A stretch of 64,000 bases of DNA from Symbiodinium natans (GCA_905221605.1 CAJNDS010002073.1:641701-705700); one strand, 5' to 3'; positions 1-11,134 are shown, counted from the first letter of the stretch. Numbers and translations: made by a program. Notes: generated by a model from the letters alone, not told the origin.

Positions 1-308
1 CCGAACTCCAGCATGTTCTTTGGGGGTAAGAAGTCGCTTTGTTCCCCCTAAACGGCAAACCCTAAACCCGGAACTCTCCGGATCTACCCCTAACCCTCTG
101 GACCTTTTGAGTTTTTTTTTCAGAGCGGAAGTGCTAGACAAATCCAGATGTCATGGGACGTACCTCGAGGGAGCTATACCATCAATTAAGGTTCGCTCGA
201 AGTAGAAACAATTTCAGTTTGCAAAACCTACTATTTGCTTAGGACCCCCCCCCCCCCGAATGCAAAAATCGAACTTCCTAGCAGGGGCAATATGGAGATT
301 GTTATTGT

Positions 309-330
309 GTGTGTGTGTGTGTGTGTGTGT
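309..330 (+). repeat. GT microsatellite
   Basis: About 11 GT units followed by T and G runs. Confidence 0.95.
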
Positions 331-402
331 TTTTTTTGGGGGGAGGGTTCTTAAGCTAGTAGTACAAAAGTGGGTTTCGGGGTGTATACAATGTTAGCGG
401 CC

Positions 403-524
403 TACTTGGAGGTTCAGAGTACATGTCAACCCAAGAATAACTGCACTTACAACACCATATGGCACTTAACGGGGCTTATAAGTTGGTTATGAGTATATGT
501 ATACGCACCATGAACCTCCAAGTA
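403..524. mobile_element. A-element copy A1 (palindromic MITE-like)
   Basis: Starts TACTTGGAGGTTCA and ends TGAACCTCCAAGTA; 122 bp, inner halves also inverted (ACTGCACTTA / ATAAGTTGG). Confidence 0.85.
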
Positions 525-545
525 AACTTAGCCAAGGATACCCTG

Positions 546-632
546 ATCCACAACGAGGTCCACGAGGCCTCGGAGAGTGAGCAACGAAACCACAGCGACC
601 TGCTCCCGAAGCACTTTCCCTCAACTTTATTG
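546..632 (+). CDS. Candidate exon, unidentified protein
   Basis: The frame from 546 reads IHNEVHEASESEQRNHSD and stays open to a TGA after 629. It is non-repetitive, charged and GC-balanced, and lies just after A-element A1. No family was recognised and no splice sites could be fixed. Confidence 0.28.
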
Positions 633-1550
633 TGAAGAAGCCTCAAACCCTTCACCCTTCGCCCTAAACCCTAGTCCCTGAACAGCAGCCGTGAGCCACC
701 GTGGTTGCAATTCCCTCGTGTAGCGGGAAGGCGTACCCCCCTCATTTTTGAGGGGGCGAGGGGGGGAAGGGGAGTCCTATAATGAGGATCTAAGGTATTT
801 TGCTGGATATGAGGTAGCCCTATTTCAAAATCCCCAAATCGTGGTCGCCCGCGCTTCTTGTAGAGGTACGCTACCACTAGCCCTCAGGCAAATGAATTCA
901 AGGCGTGCAACAGCAGGTAGGGAGGGAGATCCCTAAACCCTAAACCCTAGACCCTGAACCCTCAAAGCGCGAAACCGCAGATTGCACCTCAGCCATTCAG
1001 CACCTCAGCGCCTAAGCGTTCAATCCCTGAACCCCATGTCTGTGCACAGCCTCCATCCAGGGAAAACCTCAACAGGGTTTAGGGTTTAGGGAATAGGGAA
1101 TCTTTTGGGCCTTAACGTGTCTCCTAAATCGGGAATTTGGTGCCCGAGTAAATGACAATCGGGTGCATGGAGCCTTTGGGAAAGATCCTTTCAGGGTTTA
1201 AGGGTTTAGGGTTTGGGGTTTAGGGTTGCAGACGTCGAAGCTCCCTGTGAGGTCGCGACAGTTGGGCGCGTGTCGGAGGCGTCCGAGCAGGGAAGGAAAC
1301 ACCCCTTCTACCTCGAAATGCAGCACAAGACTGTACCCTCAACCCTAAACCCTTATGAGATCTTATGAGGATATCCCAAAATGGACCTAATGTTGGTAAA
1401 CAACCCAAAATCAGTTGTAGTTCCTCGGCTCTTTTGGCCTTACCTTCAGCGCTCACCTCTTGAAACAGGTCTAGTCTTGTTGAACAGAAATGCCTGACGA
1501 GCCTTAAGAGAAACATGTGCAGAACCCAAATCGCTAGCCCTCAACCCTAA

Positions 1551-1755
1551 ACCTTAAGCCCTAAACCATAAACCCTAGACCCTAAACCCTAAGGCCCTAA
1601 ATCCTAGACCCTAAACCCTCAACCCGAAACCCTAGACCCTAAACCCTAAGACCCTAAATCCTAGACCCTAAACCCTAAACCCTAGACCCTAGACCCTAGA
1701 CCCTAAACCCTAAACCCTAAGCCCCAAACCCTAAACCCTAAACCTTAAAACCTAA
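1551..1755 (-). repeat. Degenerate CCCTAAA tract
   Basis: CCCTAAA with CCCTAGA and CCCTAAG variants. Confidence 0.9.
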
Positions 1756-2900
1756 CCCGCGCTGAAGGTGCTTGGCATGCTTGGAATGCTTCCGACGCAG
1801 GCGCGCCGCCGTTCGCTAAACCCAATGCCCCCGAAACCAACTGCCCCCCCCCCCTCCCCACGGGATACCTGTGAGTGTAAGGTTTAGAGCCCTAGGATGT
1901 AGGGTTAGGGTTTTAACGTTTGGGAGAAAGATGCCCCACTTGGGCAATGCAAGTAAACCTCTAGTGTTTAGAGTTGCTGGGGAATTGTATTGTATAACAC
2001 ACCCTACAACCCAGCCCCAAACCCTCATGGCTTTAGAGGCTTGCCCCACGTTACCCAGAATTTCCCTTGGGCTCCGTGCAAGAGACCTCCCGCAGGAACA
2101 TCCCAAACTCGCTTTCCCTAAGCGCTAGACCCTGAAGCTCCAAATGCCCTGATTTAAACCGCTACGTTTAAATGTCGCGGGGATGACAAGGGTGATTTAA
2201 GGAAGGTTCGGATTCTGTGTTGCACTTGGGGGCACTCTCCGTCCCAAGGCAGCCTGGGATGCGGGCATTTCCAGACCATGGGGATACCCCTCTTCTACCC
2301 AACATACTATAACTCGACGTTTATGAACCCCCGACATGAGGTACCTGCATTACTGTATTTGACGGAAGAAAGTGGTTAGACGGAGAGACTCTGCATTTTA
2401 ACCCCAAGCCGACATTGACCCTAAACCCTAAGCCCTAAACGGCTGGGGATGATCTTTGCTTGGAGAAGCCTTGGCAAGGCTCTTGCAGTACTTCTTAGCA
2501 CGGACATTGTGTCCATGCCTCAGTCGGAAAATCCGGGTTTGGGTTTAGGGTCTAGGGCTTAGTTAGGGATTAGGGTTTGGGGTTCAGAGTTTAGGGTTAC
2601 GATGTTGGGTTAAAGGTGTAAGGGTTAGGGTTTAGGGATGGAATGACGGCTCCTATTTAGTTCGCATGAGGCCTCTACTCTATTCTTGGAACCCAGAAGC
2701 CTTCACAAGCCTCTAGACGCTACCTAGACCCAAGCATCCTAAGCAACTTAACGCGACAGTCGTCGAAGTTCTGTATGACAGGGTCAGTTATCAGAAGTTG
2801 AGACTGTAGCTCTGGAAAGAAGATCAGCAGCAAGCACCTCAGTAAACTCATAGCGAATCTCGTAGCAACTATAACCCTTAACCCTTAAAACAAAACTGTA

Positions 2901-2984
2901 GAGATAGGAGAGAGCGCTTTCATCCGACACGTACAAACCGAGAAAGCGCACATGGAAGCAGCAAGCGCGTACGAAGTGCAGAGC
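2901..2984 (+). CDS. Candidate exon, unidentified protein
   Basis: Open frame EIGESAFIRHVQTEKAHM continuing to AYEVQ, with ordinary coding composition and no telomeric repeat inside. An F-element pair follows. A different-frame minus-strand ORF overlaps it but carries repeat sequence. Family unknown. Confidence 0.28.
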
Positions 2985-3187
2985 TGAAGGTAGCGGACGA
3001 ACGTGGTATGCCAGACATCATCGTGAAATATCATCTCAGCCAAGCATGTGGGTAGTTCTCTAAAGTTAGGGGGGAAGCGGGGGCTGTGTTTTAGGTGCCG
3101 TATTCTGTAGAGGGGAGGCCCCAAACCCTAAACCCGAAACCCTCCCATAGGTACAACCTTCAGCCCCCCTTCCCGCCTGCTTATATG

Positions 3188-3289
3188 GGAAGTTCTCTAA
3201 ATTATGGGTTCCCTTTGTGGGTCCCCATATAGTACGACACCTGATAAGACGGACCCTAAATGGGACCCGAAAGATTAGAGAACTACCCA
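3188..3289. mobile_element. F-element copy F1
   Basis: AGTTCTCTAAATTATGGGTT left arm and TTAGAGAACTACCC right arm; a broken copy of the same family lies at about 3050-3115. Confidence 0.83.
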
Positions 3290-3508
3290 CTACAAAGGAG
3301 CCACTAGACCCTAAACCCTAAAGCCTAAACCCTACACCCCAAAACCTAAACCTAAACCCTAAACCCTACACCCATATTCAGCAAGTGCAGAGGGTGCCCG
3401 ACACGCTCGGGAATGCGAATGGTGCCCCCGAGGCGGGTTGCACCCATAGGTTTCACCGTGGAGGGTTTAGGGTTCATGGTTTGGGGAGCATAGGGTGTAC
3501 GCTTCAGG

Positions 3509-3640
3509 TGTGTGTGTGTGTGTGTCAGAGAGAGAGAGAGAGAGAGCGAGTGTGTGTGAGTGTGTGTGTGTGTGTGCGCGAGAGTGTGAGCGTGAGTGTG
3601 AGTGTGAGGGGGAGTGTGAGTGTGAGTGTGAGGGGGGGGG
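3509..3640 (+). repeat. GT/GA microsatellite cluster
   Basis: GTGTGT, GAGAGA and GTGAGT blocks ending in a G-run. An apparent ORF here is its translation. Confidence 0.93.
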
Positions 3641-3807
3641 GGGGCTCGTGCCCTAAGGTTGGACCCCTAAGGGTTGCCCTCAATTCTTAAACTCCCAATA
3701 TGGCCCTTATCACTGCCTTATAGGAATCCTTCATCAGGGGTCCGAGGTAAAGCCCATGGAGCTGAGCTGATGTAGAATCGCAAAGGCTTTGGCTTCCATT
3801 CTCCGTA

Positions 3808-3903
3808 GGGTTTAGGGTTTAGGGTTTAGGGTTTAGGGTTTAGGGTTTAGGGTTTAGGGTTTAGGGTTTAGGGTTTAGGGTTTAGGGTTTAGGGTTTAGG
3901 GTT
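3808..3903 (+). repeat. TTTAGGG tract
   Basis: About 14 near-perfect units ending in TTTCGGG. Confidence 0.95.
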
Positions 3904-4026
3904 TCGGGAAGATTCAATCCTTCTAGTGGCCCCCCCCCACCCTCCCCCTAGCTCCTCAAATCCCTGAGTTCCCCATACTTCCCTAGCCCCAAATCCCCTG
4001 AACCCCAAAAGCCTAAGTCCTACGAA

Positions 4027-4142
4027 CCCCTAAACCCTAAACCCTAAACCCTAAGCCCTAAGCCCTAAACCCTAAACCCTAAGCCCGAAGCCCTAAACCC
4101 TAAACCCTAAACCCTAAACCCTAAACCCTAAACCCTAAACTC
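4027..4142 (-). repeat. CCCTAAA tract
   Basis: CCCTAAA with CCCTAAG variants, upstream of candidate exon 4172. Confidence 0.95.
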
Positions 4143-4171
4143 CTGAGCCGCCCCTGCACTCAAATTTCCAG

Positions 4172-4234
4172 GGCCAGGACAAGCCCAGGACCTTCCAGGA
4201 TGTGACCCTCGCACCCAAGGCGCCGCACACGCGA
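4172..4234 (+). CDS. Candidate exon, unidentified protein
   Basis: An AG|G acceptor at 4170-4172 is followed by GQDKPRTFQDVTLAPKAPH in frame. It is bracketed by CCCTAAA upstream (4027-4142) and TTTAGGG downstream (4258-4380), the bracketing seen around the verified exons. Family unknown. Confidence 0.33.
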
Positions 4235-4257
4235 GAACCCTCAACAGAGCCCTCTAA

Positions 4258-4380
4258 CTAAGGGTTTAGGGTTTAGGGTTTAGGGTTTAGGGTTTAGGGT
4301 TCAGGGTTCAGGGTTTAGGGCTTAGGGCTTAGGGCTTCGGGTTTAGGGCTTGGGGTTTCGGGTTTCGGGTTTAGGGTTTT
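4258..4380 (+). repeat. TTTAGGG tract
   Basis: TTTAGGG with TTCAGGG and CTTAGGG variants, downstream of candidate exon 4172. Its variants mirror those of the tract at 4027-4142. Confidence 0.95.
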
Positions 4381-4407
4381 GGGGGTTGATACAGCACCAA
4401 CGCCTTT

Positions 4408-4522
4408 CTTGGTAGCCCAGTGGTACCCTTTTTCCGTTTTGTGGTTCAAGGTTCCCTTACAAAGTAACAGCCGACCCAAAAATCGGTGCCCCTTCTGATA
4501 ACATGGCTACCGGGCGACCAAG
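4408..4522. mobile_element. D-element copy D1 (TIR element, CCTTT target duplication)
   Basis: CTTGGTAGCCCAGTGG at the left and CTACCGGGCGACCAAG at the right. Flanked by CCTTT at 4403-4407 and 4523-4527. 115 bp, no telomeric insertion. Confidence 0.83.
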
Positions 4523-5776
4523 CCTTTAATTGAGGGTTTCTAGGGTAATGTCCATGTCCAGGGTTTCCTAGGGTTTAGGGTTGAGGGGAGGTTGGGTTGT
4601 TTTAGGTGTTGAGAGTGCTTTTCGGCTTTTGGGGCTTTCAGGGCTTTAGGGCTTTTGGGGCTGCAGTGCTTCGGGGCTGTAGGCTTCGGGGTTTATGGTT
4701 TGGGGGTTCAGGATTTTAGGGTTCTAAGGCAGTCGGACGTGGTTAGAGGTTTAGTCTTTGTGCTTTTGAGTTTTCGTGCCAGTGTGCTTCAGAACGTAGG
4801 GTTTTAAGGCTCTAAAGGTATAAGACACACCCCAACATCCCACATTTCGTGGGCTGCCTGAGACTCCTGTTTAAGGCGTTTTCTGACCCTAAACCCTAAA
4901 CCTTGAACCCTGAACCCCAACCCCTACTAAACCCTAAACCCTAAGCCCTAAACCCTAAGGTTTACCCTAAACCCTAAACCCTACTAAAACGTAGGCGTTT
5001 GGGTTCTCAAGGTAGGTTTTAGGCTCCAGCAGGTTGGGCTCTGCAAGTAACGCAATGCAAGCTACACACACTTTGCTCGCCCTAAACCCTAAACTCAAAA
5101 CCCTAAACCCTAAACCCTAACTCCTAAACCCCAAACCCGAAACCTGAAACCCGAAATCCTAACCCCACTCTCAACCCTCACAAGCGAAGAGTGAGATGGC
5201 AAGTTGCCGAATCGAACCCCTTAACACTTGACCCATACACCCCCCCCCCCCCAACAAAAACAAAAAAAACAAATGATGATTGAAAAGAAGGGGGGGGGGG
5301 GGTTAGGGCTTGGGGTTTAGGGTTCAGGGTTCAGGGTTCAGGGTGTGGGGTATGTTACGCGTGCCAACCTAACAACATTCCACCATATTTCGGGCCCACT
5401 CCCCCCGCCTAAACCCTAAACCCTAAACCCCCAACTCCCCCAACTCCTGAACCCTGAAATGCAGGGTATCCGAACTTGACCATATCGACTCCAAATTCCA
5501 GACACGACCCTGAAACTTGTCCTCAAGAACCCAAGGCCTACCTTTGTGTAGAATCCTACAAGGGGTATGAGATTCTGACTCCTAAAACCCTACACCACAT
5601 CCGTAAACCCTATGAGTCCTAAACCCGAAATAGACCGAAACCCATCTAGACCCTGAGCCCCAAAACCCCTGAAACCCCTAAAGACCTAACGCTTTAACCC
5701 AAACCCCAAACCCCAAACCCCAAACCCCAAACCCCAAACCCTAAACCCTAAACCCTAAAGACCTACCTCCTTGCAG

Positions 5777-5845
5777 TCGCCTGGCCCGAGCTGCTGCAAG
5801 AGCCAAGGGCTCGAGGCGCATCCACACGGGCTGGTCTGGGCCCCA
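5777..5845 (+). CDS. Candidate exon, unidentified protein
   Basis: Follows TTGCAG at 5771-5776. The GC-rich, basic segment is open in more than one frame (for example SRLARAAARAKGSRR). It is bracketed by CCCTAAA upstream and TTTAGGG downstream. The frame is not certain. Confidence 0.25.
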
Positions 5846-6332
5846 GGGCCGGGTTCAGGGGGGTTCAGGTGGTTTAGGGTTTAGGGTTTAGGTTTTAGAG
5901 TTTAGTTAGGGTTTAGGGTTTAGGGTTTAGGGTTTAGGGTTTGGGGGACTGGTTCAGGGGGTTGGGTTCAGGGGGTTTGGGGTGGGGGAGCGGGGGTGGG
6001 GGTGTTAGGGTTTAGGGTTTAGGGTTTAGGGTTTAGGGTTTAGGCTTTAGGGTTGAGGCCTTATAAACCCGAATCCCTAAACGCCGTGCCTTCTAAACTC
6101 TTTACCTTACGAGCCTAAGCCCAGCACAGTTTTTTGCACAAAGGTCCCTTCAGGCCCTTCGTCCACTGTTCCTATGGTAGTGTGCTACCAAGGCCTTGAA
6201 CGTTAGGATTCAGGGCATAGGGTTTAGGGCTTAGGGCTCTAAGCCTTGAACCCTACTGAGCAGCACCCGGGACCCAAAGCGTCAGTGTCCCTGACTCCAA
6301 GAGCACGTAAGCCGCATCTGACCACCCTGAAC

Positions 6333-6640
6333 CCTAAACCCCTAAACCCCTCAACCTCTTAACCCCCAAACCCCCAAACCCCCAAACCCCCAAACCCCCA
6401 AACCCCCAAACCCCCAAACCCCCAAACCCCCAAACCCCCAAACCCCCAAACCCCCAAACCCCCAGACCCCCAAACCCCCAAACCCCCAAAACCCCCAACC
6501 CCCAAAACCCCCAAGAACCCCAAACCTAAACCCCCAAACCCCCAAACCCCAAACCCCTAAACCCCTAAACCCCTAAACCCCTAACCCCTAAACCCCTAAG
6601 CCCCTAAACCCCTAAGCCCCTAAACCCCTAAACCCCTAAA
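6333..6640 (-). repeat. CCCCCAAA / CCCCTAAA octamer array
   Basis: About 300 bp of 8-bp units (CCCCCAAA, then CCCCTAAA), a homogenised departure from the heptamer. The spurious Gly/Trp-rich minus-strand ORF here is its translation. Confidence 0.95.
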
Positions 6641-6832
6641 CGCCTCGGCCCTGTGAAGGTGTTGGGCCTCAGCCAGGTTGTAGCATTTTTGGACATTCCG
6701 GGACTCAAGGCTTGATCGATATCCCCCTAACCCCAAGCTTTGTCATAGTTGGGTACCATGTTATAAGTTAAAGGGTACTTAAACCCAATAAGGAATGAGA
6801 TTTCTTAGTATTATCCCAACCATGAACTAGTA

Positions 6833-6926
6833 AGGGTCCATGTACCTAAACAAGGAAGACTTGGGCCTTAGCGTACCTCCTGTACTAGGGGCCACAAATA
6901 CATGAGAATCGGGTACATGGACCCCT
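6833..6926. mobile_element. H-element copy H1
   Basis: AGGGTCCATGTACCTAAA left, GGGTACATGGACCCCT right. Partial relatives lie at 17165-17255 (H2, right end replaced by CCCTAAA) and 1100-1175 (H3). Confidence 0.78.
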
Positions 6927-6993
6927 AGGGTAATCCCAAACCCCGAGAGCGTGTAAATCCCAAACTCAACCCAAACCCGAAACCGTGCCCTAG

Positions 6994-7095
6994 GCCTGGC
7001 CTATTGTGGAGCGCCACGACGGCATCTACTCCTGCGTGGGTGGCGATGCCCTGTCAGAGGGGCAGTGGAGCCTCAGCTGCAAGCCTGGGGAGCGG
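6994..7095 (+). CDS. Candidate exon, unidentified protein
   Basis: CTAG acceptor at 6990-6993, then AWPIVERHDGIYSCVGGDA and ALSEGQWSLSCKPGER in one frame. It could end at a donor near 7054 or 7095. Telomeric repeats lie on both sides. No family recognised. Confidence 0.33.
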
Positions 7096-7398
7096 AAACC
7101 TGAAGTTTCAGGGTGTAGAGTATAGGGTTTAGGGCTACCCTAAACCCTAAACCCTAAACCCTAAACCCTAAACCTTGAAAGGCTTAGGGTCAGGTTCAGG
7201 GTTTAGGGGGTTTACCAAGCTCTTCACAAGGAACCCGAAGCTTGAGGTTCCAGAGCTCGCCACGGGGGATGAGGGGAGTTAGGGTTTTGAGGGGTTTAGG
7301 TTTATGGTTTGGGGTTTGGGGTTTGGGGTTTCGGGTTTCGGGTTTCGGGTTTCGGGTTTCGGGTTTGGGGTTTGGGGTTTGGGGTTTGGGGTTTGGGT

Positions 7399-7440
7399 TG
7401 TTTTTTTTTTTTTTTTTTTTTGGGGGGGGGGGGGGGGGGG
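7399..7440 (+). repeat. Poly-T/poly-G junction
   Basis: An uninterrupted T-run is followed by a G-run of similar length, at the edge of a TTTGGGG/TTTCGGG tract. Confidence 0.93.
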
Positions 7441-7689
7441 TTTGGGGTTACCTTCATTCATACAAGAGTTGCACTATCCTTCAACGATCTGTTATTCTCA
7501 TATTCGAGAGGTACGGAGGATCCGGGCAGTCGCAACATCCAAAAGCGTCCGTGTCTGGGCTTGAGGGCAGATTTCTGATGGCACCCTTGTTCCCGTGAAT
7601 TTGGGCGCTGGCTTCCCTAAGCCCTAAACCCTTGACGCTGGACCCTAAACAATTGAATGAAAAGGGAGATATCCCCCCCCCCCCCCCCC

Positions 7690-7936
7690 CCCTAATCCTA
7701 AACCCTAACCCTAAACCCTAAACCCTAAACCCTAAAAAACCCTAAAAACCCTAAACCCTAACCTAAACCCTAAACCCTAAACCCTACCCTAAAAACCCTA
7801 AACCCTAAACCCTAACCCTAAACCCTAAACCCTAAACCCTAAACCCTAAACCCTAAACCCTAAACCCTAAACCCTAAACCCTAAACCCTAAACCCTAAAC
7901 CCTAAACCCTAAACCCTAAACCCTAAACCCTAAACC
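7690..7936 (-). repeat. CCCTAAA tract
   Basis: About 33 units, preceded by a C-homopolymer, with spacing slips such as CCCTAAAAA near 7730-7800. Confidence 0.95.
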
Positions 7937-7985
7937 CAGCCTAGGCTACGGAGGAAGGTAGGGCTGAGTGTCTTCCTTTGCTCAG

Positions 7986-8034
7986 GATCGAGAAGCTCAC
8001 AGACCGCCTTCATATTCCTGGAGACCGACTATGG
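7986..8034 (+). CDS. Candidate exon, unidentified protein
   Basis: CTCAG|G acceptor at 7985, reading IEKLTDRLHIPGDRLWG, and a possible GT donor at 8035. CCCTAAA (7690-7936) lies upstream and TTTAGGG (8057-8150) downstream. Family unknown. Confidence 0.33.
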
Positions 8035-8056
8035 GGTTTTTGGGCAATCATGTCGT

Positions 8057-8150
8057 TAGAGGGTTTAGGGTTTAGGGTTTAGGGTTTAGGGTTTAGGGTT
8101 TAGGGTTTAGGGTTTAGGGTTTAGGGTTTAGGGTTTAGGGTTTTAGGGCT
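8057..8150 (+). repeat. TTTAGGG tract
   Basis: About 13 units, downstream of candidate exon 7986. Confidence 0.95.
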
Positions 8151-8270
8151 ACTGTTTAGGGGTTAGGGGCTTGAAGGCTTCTGGTTTAAGAGTATCCTCG
8201 GGCCTGAGTCTGAGATCCCTACAAAGCCCAAGCCCCAAACCCTCAAGTGACCGAGCATGCCAAGATGCTC

Positions 8271-8395
8271 AAAAGCTAGGTAGGCCCTTGGGACATTTAG
8301 AGTTTTCCCTTCTTTGGCTTAAGAGGATCAACCCTAAACCCTAAACCCTAAACCCTGAACCCTAAACCCTATGCAGGAATATGTTTCAGAGGGTT
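8271..8395. mobile_element. J-element copy J1 interrupted by CCCTAAA
   Basis: CTAGGTAGGCCCTTGGGACA and TTAAGAGGATC, then CCCTAAA units, then CAGGAATATGTTTCAG. The join falls at a CCT shared by repeat and element. Confidence 0.78.
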
Positions 8396-8421
8396 TCAGG
8401 GGGCCATCTTCGGTTCCTCAG

Positions 8422-8470
8422 GCCCGAATGAACGCGGTAATATCGGGGCGTAGCAGCCAAGCCAGAGAAT
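8422..8470 (+). CDS. Candidate exon, unidentified protein
   Basis: CTCAG|G acceptor at 8421, reading ARMNAVISGRSSQARES, then TTTAGGG repeats with a possible GT donor. It directly follows J-element J1, which would make J1 the 3' part of the preceding intron. Confidence 0.3.
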
Positions 8471-8954
8471 CGGGTTTAGGGGTTTAGGGTTTAGGGTTTA
8501 GGGGTCAGGGGTTTAGGGTTTAGGGTTTACGGTTTAGGGATTTCGGGTTTAGGGTTTATCAAGAGGCCAATACTTGCGTGGTGTCTTCTTGGATCGTTAC
8601 ACGCACGTGGTACATGACATATGATTGTATGATCCTTTTTTCCTTCAGGGTGTAGGCTGCTTGGGCTGCTTGGGCTTTCTGTCCGTGTGCCTCAGTATCA
8701 TATACGTGGACCTCAAAGTCCCTATATATGGGAGGGCTCTACATAGACCTCGAAACCGCGAACTCCTAGCCATGAAGGGCCCCTTCTGCATAGGCCCATC
8801 CTCGCCTCAGTCGATGGGCTGCAAGCTTTCTGGAATTCCCTGCTTTGCACACTGTGTTTTCCCTCACCCCAAACCCTAAACCCCAAGCCCCAAACCCTAA
8901 ACCCTAAATCCTAAACCCTAAACCCTTCAGGGCTTCAAAAGCGCCAGTCACAGG

Positions 8955-9025
8955 AGATAGCGCAGTCGGCCTTTGCCTCCTCGAGGGCTACTTCGAGCGG
9001 GAGGTTCGCGCACAAAGCATCGCTA
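8955..9025 (+). CDS. Candidate exon, unidentified protein
   Basis: Two frames are open (GDSAVGLCLLEGYFEREV or EIAQSAFASSRATSSGRF), so the frame is undecided. The segment is non-repetitive and bracketed by CCCTAAA upstream and TTTAGGG downstream. Confidence 0.23.
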
Positions 9026-9261
9026 AGTTTCGGGGCTTGGGGGTTTCAGGTTTAGGGTTTACGGTTTAGGGTTTAGGGTTCAGGGTTTAGGGTTTAGGGT
9101 TCAGGTTTAGGGTTTAGGGTTCAGGGTTCAGGGTTTGGGGTTTGGGGTTTAGGGTTTTATAGGGTTCCACCTTAGAATTACGTGTATGTTTACATGAAAC
9201 CCAAAGGAAAATAGAAATGCATTGTTCGATTTTGAGGAGAGTCCCGAATTGATGCTTTCTG

Positions 9262-9448
9262 TGCTTGGAGGTGCAGGGTACTTATTCATCCATTATGACT
9301 GCACTTATAACCCACTACCCTAAACCCTAAACCCTAAACCCCAAACACTTATCAGCCCCTTAAGCGCCCTAATATGGTTATATTTGTGTTATAAGCACAA
9401 TTACTACTTGGTTGAGGGTTTGGGGTAAGTACCCTGAGCCTCCAAGTA
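9262..9448. mobile_element. A-element copy A2 with two telomeric insertions
   Basis: Same termini as A1. CCCTAAA units interrupt it at about 9318-9345 (CACT on both sides) and GAGGGTTTGGGG at about 9416-9426. It is otherwise collinear with A4-A6. Confidence 0.85.
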
Positions 9449-9497
9449 GGGTTTGTGATGTCGATGCCTTTCTCTTGGTTGGGTGTCGCCTGCTTTC

Positions 9498-9606
9498 CCA
9501 AAGGGTCCTAAGTACCTATATGGGGGACACTGACCCGAACCATAACAGAAATTCCTATAACAGAAACCCTGAATTCTGCTATGTAGGTACTTAGGATATT
9601 TTGGGT
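9498..9606. mobile_element. K-element (palindromic)
   Basis: CAAAGGGTCCTAAGTACCTA at the left and ATGTAGGTACTTAGGATATT at the right; single copy recognised. Confidence 0.7.
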
Positions 9607-9690
9607 TTGTTGTTTTTTCTTACGCCAGCAGCACTTCATCACGTTGAGTTGATTCCTATTCGACCCAAAGCAGCCGTAAAGTTAAAAAGT

Positions 9691-9775
9691 GGGTTTAGGG
9701 TTTAGGGTTCAGGGTTCAGGGTTCAGGGTTCAGGGTTTAGGGTTTAGGGTTTAGGGTTTAGGGTTTAGGGTTAGG
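9691..9775 (+). repeat. TTTAGGG/TTCAGGG tract
   Basis: About 12 units with TTCAGGG variants clustered together. Confidence 0.93.
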
Positions 9776-9784
9776 AGCATCGAT

Positions 9785-9872
9785 GCGGGGAAGATGGCGC
9801 AAGTTTGATGGGTTGCGCCGCAAGTGGCTTGAAAGAAGAGGCGTGCCAGCGACCTTCGCGACTTAGAATGTA
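9785..9872 (+). CDS. Candidate exon, unidentified protein
   Basis: Open basic frame containing RWRKFDGLRRKWLERRG. Here the repeat polarity is reversed (TTTAGGG before, CCCTAAA after), unlike most exons. Family unknown. Confidence 0.23.
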
Positions 9873-10149
9873 CGCTTCCTCTTCTCGCATCTCATGTTGG
9901 CACCCTAAACCCTAAACTCTAAACCCTAAACCCTAAACCCTCGAATCTAACGTCCTGCAGTCAAGCTCGTGGGAGTCCATGAGCCAGACATCTACAACAG
10001 CCAACCAAATCAGAAAACGGAGTGAATCTCAGAACCCAGCACCTAAAGACTTAAATCCTAACACCCGACCTTTAGACCTTAAGAGAGAACCCCAAAAAAA
10101 CTATCTTTCTGCCTTACCTGAGAACCCCACGACAAGGGGACTCTAAATA

Positions 10150-10262
10150 ACCCTAAACCCTAAACCCTAAACCCTAAACCCTAAACCCTAAACCCTAAAC
10201 CCTAAACCCTAAACCCTAAACCCTAAACCCTAAACCCTAAACCCTAAACCCTAAACCCTAAA
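10150..10262 (-). repeat. CCCTAAA tract
   Basis: About 16 near-perfect units. Confidence 0.95.
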
Positions 10263-10274
10263 TGCCCTGCGCAG

Positions 10275-10349
10275 GTCGCTGCTGATGCCACCATTCACCC
10301 CCAGTGGGTCAACGACGACGTCATGTCCCCGATCCTGAAGCACTTCATG
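10275..10349 (+). CDS. Candidate exon, unidentified protein
   Basis: GCAG|G acceptor at 10274 and frame VAADATIHPQWVNDDVMS followed by PILKHFM. The A-x-HPxWV pattern faintly recalls the end of a protein-kinase domain, which is too weak for a call. N-element N1 starts just downstream, and a second GC-rich coding-like stretch lies at about 10464-10545. Confidence 0.33.
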
Positions 10350-10366
10350 CCCGCACCCCAAAATGG

Positions 10367-10460
10367 GCGGTTTACGAAGACAAGGGACCCCACTACAGAC
10401 CCCCCAAGTAGCAGCATTCCCCTCACAAATAAGGACCCCCAATAAACTACCCCTAATTTT
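10367..10460. mobile_element. N-element copy N1
   Basis: GCGGTTTACGAAGACAAGGG through ATAAACTACCCCTAATT. Shared with 41757-41857 and, more loosely, 59287-59415. Confidence 0.68.
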
Positions 10461-10724
10461 AACGCTACGCGACCCGCCTCGGCCCGGCCCAGCGCATCCG
10501 CGTGAGCATGGTGATTCCGCAGCGCCCAAGTCGCTGGACCCCAAGCAATAAGGGTTGGGTTTAGGGTTTAGGGTTCCGGGTTTATGGTTTATGGTTTGGG
10601 GTTTAGGGTTTAGTTTAGGATTGAGGGCTTAGGGCTCAAGGTTCACGCTTTGGGGTTTAGGTTTTTTTGGGTTTAGGGTTCAAGACGGTTCGGCTTGGAT
10701 TGATCGTAGGGTTGAGCCAGGCCT

Positions 10725-11035
10725 CTCAGGGGGGGGTAGGGGGGGTGGGGGGGAAGGGGGGGGGGTTTGTTGAAGGTTTGAGGGTTGAGTGCTTCGGGCT
10801 TCAGGTTTAAGGTTTAAGGTTTAGGTTTAGGTTCAAGCTTAGACTCTTCGGCTCGTGTAATGCATACACCAGTTGAGCCTCGAAAACCCGCTCACCAGTA
10901 TTCTGCAGTGGCTTTGGGCAGGAAAAGGGGGGTGGGGGTGGGGGGGGGGGGGGTGGTCGGGGCGGGGAGGGGGGGTGGGGGGAAGGGGTAGGGGGGGGGT
11001 AGGGGGGGGTAGGGGGTAGGGGGGAGGGGGGGAAG
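10725..11035 (+). repeat. G-rich low-complexity block
   Basis: G-runs broken by T and A; Pro-rich minus-strand ORFs are its shadow. Potential G-quadruplexes. Confidence 0.9.
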
Positions 11036-11134
11036 GTACGAACAAACAAAAGGGTGGTGCGGATTTCGGAAACCCCATAAAGTCTTCAGGCCTTAGCCTA
11101 TGCTTTGGGTGGGGGAAGGCGGGGGTGGGGTCTT

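Noticed and set aside
6351-6545. Minus-strand ORF rich in Gly-Phe-Trp
   Set aside because: It is only the translation of the CCCCCAAA octamer array; the same holds for ORFs at 7242-7598, 25112-25333 and 46174-46484.
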